Positions 26,880 through 36,031 are shown, counted from the stretch's first letter. The stretch is DNA of 64,000 bases from Microvirga calopogonii (GCF_003347665.1 NZ_QDGA01000002.1:248001-312000), one strand, 5' to 3'. Made by a program: numbers and translations. The notes: generated by a model from the letters alone, not told the origin.

Positions 26880-27635
26880 TCAGGCGATCCTGCTCCGGGC
26901 TTCGTTCGCCAGGCGGATGAGCATGGGGCGCACCTCGTGCGGTCCCGACAGAGCCTTCGGGAAGGACAGGCGCAGGATGTCGTCGCCCAGGGCCATCTGA
27001 ATGCCTTCGGGATCGATGCCGATGAGACGCCAGGCGCCTTCGCGGGCCCCGCAGAGCTGGGTGGCGTAGAGTGCGACCGCGTCGCTATGCTCGGTATTCA
27101 TGTGCTCGATGGCACCGGCTTCGAACTCGTAGAAATCGAAGAACTCGGACATGTCGGCGAGCAGGTCCCCGGCCGCCATGCGATAGGCCCGGCCGAAACC
27201 GCCATTGAGGCTGCCGGACGACACCTTGAGGCGCCAGAAGCTGAAATCCGGGAAGTCGACATAGAGTTCGGCCTTGGGATGCTGCAGCAGGTAACGACGG
27301 CGGATATTCCTCGCTTCGTCCGTCTCGCGGTCGAGGCGCTCCGCCGTCGCCTGCAGGGTCAGGCGCGGATGGGCCAGCGGATCGCCTTTGCCGATGGAGG
27401 ACAGGAGCAGGGAGCAGCGCGGATCGGCTTCCATCAGTCTCGTATGCACCGAAAGCTGCGAGGTGAGGATGACGGGGGATCCGTCGATATCCGTTCCGAC
27501 CTGAACGAGGCTCGCGAACGGCATCCCGCTCTCTTGGTCGTTGGTGGCGAGCGCACCGGAGCGGGCCGTGCGCATCAGCCTCTTGGCCAAAGCGCGAGCG
27601 TCATCGTCAACAGGCAGGGTCGGGTCTTTCGCCAT
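26880..27635 (-). CDS. HugZ-like protein (PPOX fold with DUF2470)
   Basis: 251 residues: N-terminal split-barrel flavin/haem-binding domain (about 10-160, GALATNDQESGMPFASLVQVGTD..., HTRLMEADPRCSLLLS) and a C-terminal DUF2470 domain (EHMNTEHSDAVALYATQL) with the His-rich motif of haem-utilisation proteins. Homologues degrade or bind haem (HugZ/HutZ) or act as pyridoxamine phosphate oxidase relatives; no haem uptake genes are adjacent, so the role is open. Confidence 0.85.
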   Translation of the reverse strand: MAKDPTLPVDDDARALAKRLMRTARSGALATNDQESGMPFASLVQVGTDIDGSPVILTSQLSVHTRLMEADPRCSLLLSSIGKGDPLAHPRLTLQATAERLDRETDEARNIRRRYLLQHPKAELYVDFPDFSFWRLKVSSGSLNGGFGRAYRMAAGDLLADMSEFFDFYEFEAGAIEHMNTEHSDAVALYATQLCGAREGAWRLIGIDPEGIQMALGDDILRLSFPKALSGPHEVRPMLIRLANEARSRIA

Positions 27636-27843
27636 CTCGCGTCCTCCGGATCCCGGTGCGGGGATTATACACCCGAACAGCGGACCCTATAGCAGGGGTC
27701 ATCTCGACCGACGCATGAGCCTTGATCCGTCCGTTCCGTCAAGCACCGGACGCTGCAGCCGGGCCCTCCCCAGCGGCAGTGGATCAAGCGCCGGTCGGCA
27801 AGTCTCTTACCCGGCCTTAGACCAAGGGTTAAGATTGTGAAGA

Positions 27844-27872
27844 TTGACTTCCCAAAACGTTTTGGAAATCTA
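27844..27872 (+). promoter_or_regulatory. lacI-type promoter with operator in the spacer
   Basis: TTGACT-N17-AATCTA with the perfect palindrome CCAAAACGTTTTGG (27852-27865) filling the spacer. This is a typical LacI/GalR-family operator (central CG, 14 bp), placed to block RNA polymerase, so the repressor controls its own gene and probably the whole operon. Confidence 0.75.
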
Positions 27873-27901
27873 TTTGGGACCACAAGGAGAGCAGAAACCC
27901 T

Positions 27902-28909
27902 GTGTCGAACCTGAGGCTTCTCGCGCAATCGCTCGGCCTGTCGATCACTACGGTGTCGCGGGCCCTCGACGGCTATTCCGACGTGGCCCCTGCCACGCGC
28001 GAGCGCGTTCAAGCGGCGGCGCAGGCGATGAATTATCGCCCCAACCCGGCGGCCCGCAGCCTGCGGCGTCGCAAGGCCGAAGCGGTGGCCGTGACCCTGC
28101 CGACGGAGCCGGGCCGGTTCGGCCCTCCCATCTTCCTGAACATGCTGGCGGCCTGCGGGCAGCGATTGGCCGAGGAAGGCCTCGACCTGATGCTGCTGCC
28201 CATCGCCGGGCGCGCCGGCGAGATGGACACCTACCGGCGGCTCCTGGACGGCCGCCGGGCCGATGCGGTGATCGTGGTGCGCACGAGGCTGGATGATGAG
28301 CGCGTCGCCTTCCTGAAGGAACGTGGCATTCCCTTCGTCACCCATGGCCGCACCGCCCGGTCGGACGAGCACGCCTTCATCGACGGCGACGGTGAGGCCG
28401 GCTTCAGGGAGGCCGCGCGAATGCTCGCGTCCCTGGGCCACCGGCGCATCGCCCATATCGCCGCCCCTCAGGATCTCACCTTCGCTCACTTTCGCCGCAT
28501 GGGCTGGCTCGCGGCGCTCGAAGACATCGGCTCCCCGGAGCCGCTCGAATATACGGCACAGCCGACGGAAGCGGGCGGCTATGAGGCCGCGCAATGGCTG
28601 CTCCAGCAGAGCGCACCTCCCACGGCCTTGCTGTGCGCGACCGACAGCATGGCGATCGGCGCGCTTAGCGCTCTCAAGGAGCAGGGCCTCACCGCCGGGC
28701 GCGACGTCGCGGTGATCGGCCACGACAATCTGCCCTCCTCGGCTTTCACGGATCCGCCTCTGTCGAGCATGGAGATCGCGGCTCCTGATGTGGGCCGGCA
28801 ACTGGCCGAGATGCTGATCGCCCGACTCGGGGGGCGCGGGCCTTCCGAGCTGCAAACCATTCTGCCGGTTCGGCAGGTTCCGAGGATGACCCACGGACCG
28901 GCGAACTGA
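27902..28909 (+). CDS. LacI-family transcriptional repressor
   Basis: 335 residues. N-terminal helix-turn-helix and hinge (MSNLRLLAQSLGLSITTVSRALDGYSDVAPATRERVQAAAQAMNYRPN), then a periplasmic-binding-protein-like effector domain with typical FVTHGR, SLGHRRIAHI and TALLCATDSMAIGAL. Start is GTG. The gene heads a same-strand run of six genes, so the inducer is presumably the imported sugar or its product. Confidence 0.95.
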   Translation: MSNLRLLAQSLGLSITTVSRALDGYSDVAPATRERVQAAAQAMNYRPNPAARSLRRRKAEAVAVTLPTEPGRFGPPIFLNMLAACGQRLAEEGLDLMLLPIAGRAGEMDTYRRLLDGRRADAVIVVRTRLDDERVAFLKERGIPFVTHGRTARSDEHAFIDGDGEAGFREAARMLASLGHRRIAHIAAPQDLTFAHFRRMGWLAALEDIGSPEPLEYTAQPTEAGGYEAAQWLLQQSAPPTALLCATDSMAIGALSALKEQGLTAGRDVAVIGHDNLPSSAFTDPPLSSMEIAAPDVGRQLAEMLIARLGGRGPSELQTILPVRQVPRMTHGPAN

Positions 28910-28976
28910 GTTTGATGCCCTCGATCTTTCGGCCCCGGATCGAGCGGCACCGAGATGGGACCGATGGAGGAAGGAA

Positions 28977-30260
28977 ATGACGCATCCCGTATCGCTTCGC
29001 GCCATTGCCGCCGCGGCAGCTCTTTTCGGAGGACTGACGGTTGCTCAGGCGCAGGAAACGATCTTCTACTCGACGCAGCTTCGTCCCATCGAGGAAGCGA
29101 CGAAAGTCCGTGAAGTCCTGCTGAAGGGCATCCCGGGCAAGGTCACGTATGTGGTCGACGAACCGCCCGCGTTCGCTGTCCGCATGAAGGCGGAGACGCA
29201 GGCGGGCAAGCGCACGGCGAGCGTGGTCGGCGCGCTGCACGGCGAATTGCAGCCGCACGTTCCGGCCGATCTCCAGCCCGTCGACGATGTCGCGGCGAAA
29301 CTGACCGATCGCGGCATTCCGGCGAGCCTGATGGATCTCGGCAAGCTCGGCACGGGCCAGCAGCAATACATCCCGTGGATGCAGGCCACCTACGTGATGG
29401 TCGCCAACAAGCAGGCCCTGCAATACCTGCCGGCCGGCGCGGACGTGAACAGCCTCACCTATGCGCAGCTTCAGCAATGGGGCAAGAACATCGTCGACAA
29501 GACCGGCCAGCGCCGCCTCGGCTTCCCGGCCGGTCCGACGGGCCTCCTGCCGCGATTCTTCCAGGGTTACTTCTACCCGTCCTTCACCGGCGGCGTGGTC
29601 ACGACCTTCAAGTCGCCCGATGCGGAAGCCGGATGGAATGCGCTGAAGGATCTGTGGGCGGTGTCGAACCCCAATTCCACCAACTACAACTTCATGCAGG
29701 AGCCGCTGCTATCGGGCGAGGTGTGGATCGCGTGGGATCACATCGCCCGCGTGAAGGAAGCGCTCACCCTGCAGCCCGATCAGTTCGTCGCCTTCCCGGC
29801 TCCGGCCGGCCCGAAGGGACGCGGCTACATGCCGGTGATCGCCGGCCTCGCCATCCCGAAGGATGCGCCGAACCGCGCCGGGGCCGTGGCAGTGATCGAG
29901 CACCTGACGAAGCCTGAAACGCAGCTGGCGACGGCCGCCGAAGTCGGTTTCTTCCCGGTCGTGAAGGCGGAGCTGCCGGCGGATCTCGCACCCGGCATCA
30001 AGGCTCTCGCGGGCGCAGTGGCGGCAACGCAGAACGCCAAGGACGCGCTCGTGTCGCTCCTGCCCGTGGGCCTCGGCGCCAAGGGCGGCGAGTTCAACAA
30101 GGTCTACATGGACTCGTTCCAGCGCATCGTGCTGCGCAACGAACCCGTCAAGGACGTGCTCGAAGCCCAGGCGAAGGTTCTCGACACGCTCATGAAGGAA
30201 ACCGGCGCCCCCTGCTGGGCTCCCGACAAGCCGAGCCAGGGCGCCTGCCCGGTTCAGTAA
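28977..30260 (+). CDS. ABC transporter sugar-binding protein (CUT1 type)
   Basis: 427 residues with a signal peptide (about 1-22, AQA-QE) and a family-1 solute-binding fold. Seen: NKQALQYLPAGADVNSLTYAQLQQWGKNI and the aromatic-rich WIAWDHIARVKEAL. It should capture an oligosaccharide or glycoside in the periplasm for the two permeases encoded next. GGAGGAAGGAA precedes the ATG. The ligand is inferred from the operon's GH63 enzyme, not from the protein. Confidence 0.92.
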   Translation: MTHPVSLRAIAAAAALFGGLTVAQAQETIFYSTQLRPIEEATKVREVLLKGIPGKVTYVVDEPPAFAVRMKAETQAGKRTASVVGALHGELQPHVPADLQPVDDVAAKLTDRGIPASLMDLGKLGTGQQQYIPWMQATYVMVANKQALQYLPAGADVNSLTYAQLQQWGKNIVDKTGQRRLGFPAGPTGLLPRFFQGYFYPSFTGGVVTTFKSPDAEAGWNALKDLWAVSNPNSTNYNFMQEPLLSGEVWIAWDHIARVKEALTLQPDQFVAFPAPAGPKGRGYMPVIAGLAIPKDAPNRAGAVAVIEHLTKPETQLATAAEVGFFPVVKAELPADLAPGIKALAGAVAATQNAKDALVSLLPVGLGAKGGEFNKVYMDSFQRIVLRNEPVKDVLEAQAKVLDTLMKETGAPCWAPDKPSQGACPVQ

Positions 30261-30274
30261 CCTGACATGTGAAG

Positions 30275-30299
30275 CCCGGCGGATTCCTTATCCGCCGGG
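30275..30299 (+). terminator. Hairpin between binding protein and permease genes
   Basis: CCCGGCGGAT-TCCTT-ATCCGCCGGG, a perfect 10-bp stem followed by TCCTTTCC. In sugar ABC operons such hairpins stabilise the binding-protein mRNA or cause partial termination, so that more binding protein than permease is made. Confidence 0.65.
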
Positions 30300-30326
30300 T
30301 CCTTTCCTCGCGAGTGGAGCGGCCTG

Positions 30327-31178
30327 ATGCCTGCGCGCACATCCTGGATTCCCTATGCGCTGATCGCGCCATCGGTCGTTTTCTTAGGCGCGCTCTTTCT
30401 CGTGCCGCTCGTGCAGACGATCTGGCTGTCGTTTGCCGGAGGCGAAGGCTTGTCGCTGGAGAACTACCAGCGCATGGCCGGCGACCTGAACTTCGCGCTC
30501 GCCGTCAAAAACACGTTCCTGCTCACCCTCGTGGTGGTGCCGCTCCAGGTCGTGCTGGCGCTCGGCATGGCCACCATGGTGACGAAGCTCGACAAGGGCC
30601 GCGACCTGGTCCTGTGGGTGCTCACCATTCCCCTCGGCATCTCGGATCTCGCGGCCGGTCTCGCCTGGCTCGCGCTGCTGCAGAACACCGGCTACCTGAA
30701 CTCAGCGCTCTATGCCCTCGGCCTCATCCAGGGCCCGACGGGATGGCTCTCGCAGGAAACGCCCGTCGCCCTGTTCTTCGCCATCGTTCTCGCGGAACTC
30801 TGGCGCGCCACCGCCATCGTGCTGGTGATCCTGATCGCGGGCCTGCAGCTGATCCCCAAGGAGTTCGCGGAAGCGGCCGAAATCTTCGGCGCCAAGCCGT
30901 GGACGCGCTTCACCCGGATCACCCTGCCGCTTCTGAAGCCCAGCCTGCAATCGGCCCTGATCCTGCGCACGGTTCTCGCCTTCGAGGTCTTCGCCGTCGT
31001 CTATGCGCTCGGCGGACGCAACTTCCCCGTTCTCGCCGGCGAGGCCTATGTCTGGCAGAACGACAACCAGAATTACGGCGTCGCGGCCGCTTACGCGGTG
31101 CTCATCATGGCGATCTCGCTCGCCGCGACGGCCCTTTACCTGCGCGTGCTGAGAACGCGCCCGGAGCAGCTCCCATGA
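30327..31178 (+). CDS. Sugar ABC transporter permease (MalF-like)
   Basis: 283 residues with six predicted membrane helices. The cytoplasmic EAA loop is EFAEAAEIFGAKPWTRFTRITLPLLKPSL. It forms the channel with the next permease. The stop overlaps the start of that gene (ATGA). Confidence 0.94.
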   Translation: MPARTSWIPYALIAPSVVFLGALFLVPLVQTIWLSFAGGEGLSLENYQRMAGDLNFALAVKNTFLLTLVVVPLQVVLALGMATMVTKLDKGRDLVLWVLTIPLGISDLAAGLAWLALLQNTGYLNSALYALGLIQGPTGWLSQETPVALFFAIVLAELWRATAIVLVILIAGLQLIPKEFAEAAEIFGAKPWTRFTRITLPLLKPSLQSALILRTVLAFEVFAVVYALGGRNFPVLAGEAYVWQNDNQNYGVAAAYAVLIMAISLAATALYLRVLRTRPEQLP

Positions 31179-32035
31179 CGACCAGCGCTGCCGAATTGAA
31201 AACCTCTTCGACGAACCGCGGCATGGCCCTTCCCTCGGCACGGCGCCTGCTTCTCTGGACAGGCCTTGCGGTGCTGATCACCTGGGTGCTGGTGCCGATC
31301 TATCTCGTCGCGCTCGGCGCCTTCGGCGGCAGGCTCGGCGTGTTCCGCTGGCCGAAATCGATCTGGCCGACGGACCTGTCCTTTGCGGCCATGAGCCAGT
31401 TCCTTGCCATCGAGGGCGTGTTCAATGCCCTCGTCAATTCGCTGATCGCCGCCGGACTGACGGTTGTCTTCTCCATCGCCCTCGGTGCTCCGGCAGGCTA
31501 TGCCCTGGCGCGCTACACCTTCCGCGGGCAGAACGCCTATCGGCTCCTCGTTCTCCTCACCCGCGCCTTCCCGCTCGCCATCCTGGCGCTGCCGCTCACC
31601 GTGTCGTTCATCCGCCTCGGCCTCTATGACACGCCCTTCGGCGTTTCGCTCATCCACACGGTGCTGGCATTGCCCTTCGCGGCGCTCGTCACGCAGAGCC
31701 TGTTCATGGGTATTCCGCGCGAATACGAGGAGGCTGCCTGGGTCTTCGGCTGCACGCGCTTCCAGGCTTTCATGAAGGTCGTCCTGCCGCTCGCCCTGCC
31801 GGGCCTGGCTGCCACCGCGATCTTCGCCTTCGTGATTTCCTGGAACGAGGTATTCGCCGCCTCGATCCTCACCGTGCGCGAGCGGACGCTCACCGCCTAT
31901 CTGCTCCGGATTCTGGCCGAGAGCCCGCTGCATTACCGCTTCGCCGGCGGCTTCATCCTCATCATCCCCTCCGTGCTCTTCATCTTCGCCGTGAGACGAT
32001 ATCTCTTCGCGGTGTGGGGCATCGCCAGCAAGTAA
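31175..32035 (+). CDS. Sugar ABC transporter permease (MalG-like)
   Basis: 286 residues, six predicted membrane helices after a short cytoplasmic N-terminus. EAA loop: REYEEAAWVFGCTRFQAFMKVVLPLALPGL. Start ATG overlaps the stop of the first permease, giving equal synthesis of the heterodimer partners. Confidence 0.94.
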   Translation: MTTSAAELKTSSTNRGMALPSARRLLLWTGLAVLITWVLVPIYLVALGAFGGRLGVFRWPKSIWPTDLSFAAMSQFLAIEGVFNALVNSLIAAGLTVVFSIALGAPAGYALARYTFRGQNAYRLLVLLTRAFPLAILALPLTVSFIRLGLYDTPFGVSLIHTVLALPFAALVTQSLFMGIPREYEEAAWVFGCTRFQAFMKVVLPLALPGLAATAIFAFVISWNEVFAASILTVRERTLTAYLLRILAESPLHYRFAGGFILIIPSVLFIFAVRRYLFAVWGIASK

Positions 32036-32046
32036 CGGATCACCTC

Positions 32047-33096
32047 ATGGCTGACATCGTCATCGATCGCGTCGTCAAGGAGTTCGGCTCCTTCCGCGCC
32101 CTGCAGGAAGTCTCGCTCACCGTGAAGGACGGCGAGTTCGTGGCCCTGCTCGGCCCTTCGGGCTGCGGCAAGACCACGTTGCTGCGCATCATCGCCGGCC
32201 TCGAGACGCAAAGCTCCGGCCGGGTCGTCATCGGCGGTCAGGATGTGAGCGACCTCAGCCCCCGCAAGCGCGGGCTGGCGATGGTGTTCCAGAACTACGC
32301 CGTCTTCCCGCACATGACCGTGTTCGAGAATGTCGCCTTCGGGCTGCGGATGCAGAAGGCCGCGCAGGCGGAGGTCAAGCGCAAGGTCGAGCGCGCGGCG
32401 GCGCTGCTTCACATCGAGAGTTATCTCGACCGCTATCCGGCGAAACTCTCAGGGGGGCAGCGCCAGCGCGTGGCGGTGGCCCGCGCGCTCGCCGTCGAGC
32501 CGGCCGTGCTCCTCATGGACGAGCCGCTCTCCAATCTCGATGCGCTCCTGCGCCTCGAGATGCGCACGGAGCTGAAGGCGGTTCTGCGCGAAGCCGGGAC
32601 GACGACGATCTACGTGACGCACGACCAGACGGAGGCCATGGGCCTCGCCGACCGCATCGCCGTGATGTATGGCGGCAAGATCGAGCAGATCGGCTCGCCG
32701 CTCGACATCTACGCGACGCCCGCCACCCGCTTCGTCGGTGGCTTCATCGGCTCGCCACCCATGAATTTCATCAAGGTCCAGTCGAGCCACGGCACCGCGC
32801 GGATCGGCGACGCGGCCCTGCCCTGCCCTGCGACGGCCGAGAGCCTGGAGCTCGGTCTGCGCGGCGAGGATGCGAGCCTCAGTGCAAACGGCTCGGGCAT
32901 CCCCTTCGACGTGCGCGTCGTCGAGCCGATGGGCTCGCACCTGCTCCTCACCGGCGCCATCGACGGCCAGCTCGCCCGCATCGTGGCGCCACCGACGGCG
33001 AAGGTGAATGCCGGCGAGCGCGTGGGACTGACCGTCGATCCCGCGCGCGTGACATGGATCGACAGCACCACCGGACGTGCCCTCGCCCGGGCCTGA
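32047..33096 (+). CDS. Sugar ABC transporter ATPase (MalK/UgpC-like)
   Basis: 349 residues. Walker A GPSGCGKTT, Q-loop MVFQNYAVFPHMTV, signature LSGGQRQRVAVARAL, Walker B VLLMDEPLSNLDALLR, switch His YVTHDQTEAMGLAD. The C-terminal part (about 235-349) is the TOBE/MalK regulatory domain (GLRGEDASL, GSHLLLTG). Powers the importer formed by the two upstream permeases. Confidence 0.95.
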   Translation: MADIVIDRVVKEFGSFRALQEVSLTVKDGEFVALLGPSGCGKTTLLRIIAGLETQSSGRVVIGGQDVSDLSPRKRGLAMVFQNYAVFPHMTVFENVAFGLRMQKAAQAEVKRKVERAAALLHIESYLDRYPAKLSGGQRQRVAVARALAVEPAVLLMDEPLSNLDALLRLEMRTELKAVLREAGTTTIYVTHDQTEAMGLADRIAVMYGGKIEQIGSPLDIYATPATRFVGGFIGSPPMNFIKVQSSHGTARIGDAALPCPATAESLELGLRGEDASLSANGSGIPFDVRVVEPMGSHLLLTGAIDGQLARIVAPPTAKVNAGERVGLTVDPARVTWIDSTTGRALARA

Positions 33097-33121
33097 ATTT
33101 TCGAATCGAAGGACATTTGAG

Positions 33122-34399
33122 ATGACCATGCTTCCGAAGGAAGAGGCCGCGCGCGCCATTCTCGCGCGCAACGATCGCGGCGGTTACACGGTGCCCACCG
33201 ACCGGCTCTATCCGTTCCAGTGGAACTGGGATTCCGCCTTCGTGGCCATGGGCTTTGCGATCTTCGACGTGGACCGCGCCTATCGGGAACTGGAGCGGCT
33301 GATCGAAGGCCAATGGGATGACGGCATGATCCCGCACATCGTGTTCCATGCGCCGAGCGATACCTATTTTCCCGGCCCGGACGTGTGGGGCACGCGCCAT
33401 CGGGTTCCGACTTCGGGCATCACGCAGCCGGCAGTCTTCGGCATGGCCCTGCGCCATGTCCATGAGGCGGCTCTCGCAAGCGGCACGACCGGTGCAACGG
33501 AGCGGACGAAGCCGCTGTACCAGGCCGCCTTGCGCTCGCATCGCTGGTGGCTGACCGCGCGCGATCCGGAAGGGCTCGGCCTCGTGTCGATCCTTCACCC
33601 CTGGGAGAGCGGAAGCGACAACTCGCCGGCGTGGGACGAGGCACTGGCCCGCGTACCGACCACCACGACGACCGCGATCCGCCGCAAGGACACGGGCCAC
33701 GTAGACGCTTCCATGCGTCCGCGCGACGAGGATTACCAGCGCTTCATCCATCTGGTCGACACCTACCGGGAGTGCGGCTGGGACCCCAGGCGGCAATGGG
33801 CGGCAGCCCCCTTCAAGGTGGCCGACGTGCAGATGACGGCCATTCTGGCGCGCGCGACGGCCGACCTCATGCACCTGGCCGAGACCGTGGGAACGGACGA
33901 GGAGAAGGCCGAGCTCTCGCGCATGCACGAGAGGCTGCTCGCCGGTCTCGCCCGCCGCTGGCGGCCCGAACTCTCGCGCTTCGTCAATCTCGACCTCGTC
34001 TCTGGAAAGGACATCGAAACGCCGACGCAGGCGGGTTTCATTCCACTCGTTGCGTTGACGCTCGACGACCGGCAGCGGACAGCCGTCGTGGCGGAGGTCG
34101 AGCGCTGGCTCTCCGGCATGGTCGTCGGCGTTCCCTCGGCACCGTCCTTCTCGCCCGCCTTCGAGCCGAAGCGCTATTGGCGCGGGCCGGTCTGGGCCGT
34201 CGTCAACTGGCTCATCTGCGACGGCCTGCGCCTGAACGGATCCGAGGATCTCGCCCGCCGGATCGAGCGGACGACCGTCCAGGCCATCGAGGGCGCCGGC
34301 TTCTGCGAGTACTTCGACCCGACCACGGGCGAGGGCCTGGGCGGCGACACCTTCTCCTGGACCGCCGCCGCCTACATGGTGCTCGGCCGGCGGATCTGA
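33122..34399 (+). CDS. GH63 hydrolase, glucosylglycerate/mannosylglycerate hydrolase-like
   Basis: 425 residues, (alpha/alpha)6-barrel. Landmarks: FQWNWDSAFVAMGFA near residue 32, GQWDDGMIPHIVF, HPWESGSDNSPAWD (E162, D166; the Asp matches the proposed general acid of glucosylglycerate hydrolases), YWRGPVWAVVNW, and CEYFDPTTGEGLGG with the C-terminal base Glu (E396 or E404). No signal peptide, so it works on imported substrate. It ends the LacI-ABC operon. GAAGGAC precedes the ATG. Substrate remains inference. Confidence 0.85.
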   Translation: MTMLPKEEAARAILARNDRGGYTVPTDRLYPFQWNWDSAFVAMGFAIFDVDRAYRELERLIEGQWDDGMIPHIVFHAPSDTYFPGPDVWGTRHRVPTSGITQPAVFGMALRHVHEAALASGTTGATERTKPLYQAALRSHRWWLTARDPEGLGLVSILHPWESGSDNSPAWDEALARVPTTTTTAIRRKDTGHVDASMRPRDEDYQRFIHLVDTYRECGWDPRRQWAAAPFKVADVQMTAILARATADLMHLAETVGTDEEKAELSRMHERLLAGLARRWRPELSRFVNLDLVSGKDIETPTQAGFIPLVALTLDDRQRTAVVAEVERWLSGMVVGVPSAPSFSPAFEPKRYWRGPVWAVVNWLICDGLRLNGSEDLARRIERTTVQAIEGAGFCEYFDPTTGEGLGGDTFSWTAAAYMVLGRRI

Positions 34400-34509
34400 C
34401 CGTCCGCTTGTGCGCACAGCCCTGCGGCTCAAACTGTCAAGGGCTGTCCCGTTTCATCAAGCGACGGCGTTCGTCCGCACTATGATGATCAACGGAGTGC
34501 AGGAAAGCG

Positions 34510-34800
34510 ATGAAGCCAGTTCTTCTGTCGATTGTCATGGCCGGCTTCGTGACGGGTGCGACAGCCCAGACGGGAGCCACAACCCTGACCATGACCTGTG
34601 CCGCGGCCAGGGGGATCGTTGCCTCGCGAGGCGCCGTCGTGCTCCGCACCGGACCGACGACCTACGACCGCTATGTCAGGGATTCGAGTTTCTGCGCTCT
34701 TCCGGAAACGGCACAGCCGGCCTGGGTGAGAACGGCCGACGTCGCCCAATGCCATATTGGAGGAGTTTGCCGTTCCCTCGAGATCGATAACGGCCGGTGA
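34510..34800 (+). CDS. Small secreted Cys-containing protein (tandem copy 1)
   Basis: 96 residues: signal peptide (about 1-19, ATA-QT), then a mature part with four Cys in TCAAARG, SSFCAL, VAQCHIGG and GVCRSL. The segment RGAVVLRTGPTTYDRYVRDSSFC closely matches RGAIVLGTGGQTYDRFVRDETFC split across the next gene, so the two are paralogues. Probably a two-disulphide periplasmic protein; function unknown. Confidence 0.75.
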   Translation: MKPVLLSIVMAGFVTGATAQTGATTLTMTCAAARGIVASRGAVVLRTGPTTYDRYVRDSSFCALPETAQPAWVRTADVAQCHIGGVCRSLEIDNGR

Positions 34801-34805
34801 GGGCC

Positions 34806-34872
34806 TGGAGCATCGCGCGGACGAGAGGACTACGCCAATGAAACGTGGACCCGGTTTTCCGCGAAGAACGAT
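34806..34872. repeat. Family C intergenic repeat
   Basis: GAGCATCGCGCGGACGAG...CCCGGTTTTCCGCGAAGAACGATGC, a degenerate member between the two small secreted-protein genes. Confidence 0.65.
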
Positions 34873-34966
34873 GCACCAGATATAGAGACTGAGCAGCGGA
34901 GCCGCCCGATAGGGAACGTTCCAGGGTCACTCCGCCATGCGACCGCAACGAGGCAGGAGGCCGCCC

Positions 34967-35260
34967 ATGAAGCGAGCCGTGATTGTGTTGATGTCGTCCG
35001 CCTTCCTGACCGGCGCGCAGGCCCAGCCGCGTCCGTCGACGCTGGCTGCTCCCTGCGGTGCCAGCCAGCAATTGGTGTTTGCGCGAGGAGCTATCGTCCT
35101 GGGAACCGGCGGCCAGACTTACGACCGGTTCGTGCGCGACGAAACGTTCTGCGCGATCGGCGAATACGCCCAGCAGGCCTTCGTCCCGAGCCGCGACACG
35201 CCGTGGTGTTTCGTCGGATACCGCTGCAAGCAAGGCCCGAGGGATTTGTGGGACGACTGA
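34967..35260 (+). CDS. Small secreted Cys-containing protein (tandem copy 2)
   Basis: 97 residues from MKRAVIVLMSS; an earlier ATG adds ten basic residues that would spoil the signal peptide. Signal peptide to about residue 19 (AQA-QP). Four Cys positions and the TYDRFVRDETFCAI core align with copy 1, including the spacing VPSRDTPWCFVGYRC. The acidic tail RDLWDD is unique to this copy. Function unknown. Confidence 0.75.
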   Translation: MKRAVIVLMSSAFLTGAQAQPRPSTLAAPCGASQQLVFARGAIVLGTGGQTYDRFVRDETFCAIGEYAQQAFVPSRDTPWCFVGYRCKQGPRDLWDD

Positions 35261-35398
35261 GAGCCGTCTTCAACCGAGGACAGCCTCTTTCAGGTCCAAT
35301 GATGCCTGCCCCGCGCGGCTAGGAGCGCCGTGCGGGCCCGGAGCGCCGCGTCAGTGAGAACCGGGTCTCCTTTTCGCCCGACGGGCGAACAGCATGGT

Positions 35399-35821
35399 TC
35401 ATTCGGCCGTCTTGAGCTGCCGGATGTCGGGTTTCGAGGAATCTCCGGCGCGGGAGTGCTTGGCGCGCCAAGCCGACGGCGTCTGCCCGGCCCAACGCCG
35501 AAAAGCACGGGTGAAGGCGCTGAGTTCGGAATACCTCAGGACCGCGGCAATCTGGTTCACCGCCATGTCGGTGTTCTCCAGGAGCTCGCACGCGATCTCG
35601 AAGCGCACCTCATTGGCCACTTGGCGGAAGGCGAGGCCCTCCGTGCGCAGGTGCCGGCTCATGGTGCGACGGTGCATCGAGAACAGGCGGGCGACGGCAG
35701 CGGCGGAACAACTGTCCCTGAGCAGCTCGGTGCGGAGCACCCGCCGCAGATCGTCGGTAAGGGGGCCGGAGCCGTGGCCCGGCGGTGTCTCGTCTGTCCT
35801 GCGGGTGGATGACATCTCCAT
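35399..35821 (-). CDS. AraC-family regulator reduced to its DNA-binding domain
   Basis: 140 residues: a short polar N-terminus (MEMSSTRRTDETPPG) followed at once by a complete AraC HTH domain (LTDDLRRVLRTELLRDSCSAAAVARLFSMHRRTMSRHL ... RYSELSAFTRAFRRWAGQTPSAWRA). It matches the C-terminal 110 residues of the 390-residue AraC protein encoded at 39413, but the ~240-residue sensor domain is missing. GGAGGGG five bases before the ATG supports this start. An upstream in-frame ATG (35932) would add 37 residues of no known domain. Confidence 0.75.
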   Translation of the reverse strand: MEMSSTRRTDETPPGHGSGPLTDDLRRVLRTELLRDSCSAAAVARLFSMHRRTMSRHLRTEGLAFRQVANEVRFEIACELLENTDMAVNQIAAVLRYSELSAFTRAFRRWAGQTPSAWRAKHSRAGDSSKPDIRQLKTAE

Positions 35822-35956
35822 GATCCCCTCCGCCTCTCCGGCAGCCCTGCCGCCGCCGAATAGCGCCATCATGGCCGCTCCCGAATCGGCCTGCTTGACC
35901 GCTTGTGACTTCCTCTTGACACTTGGGACCACACGCGCGCTGCCGTCCGGGTCCGC

Positions 35957-36031
35957 ACGATGCGCTATTCAAGGAGCGGCGCATCGGCTTGGATCCCCAT
36001 AAGCGGGGCGACTTTTGGGGCCGATGCTCTA
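35957..36031. repeat. Family C intergenic repeat
   Basis: GATGCGCTATTCAAGG...GCGCATCGGCTTGGATCCCC...GGGGCCGATGCTCTA. The terminal CTA supplies the TAG stop codon of the mechanosensitive channel gene. Confidence 0.75.

Noticed and set aside
35933-36028. Missing N-terminal part of the truncated AraC regulator in another frame
   Set aside because: The 100 nt between it and mscS are mostly a family C repeat; no frame resembles the AraC sensor domain, so this is not a simple frameshift.
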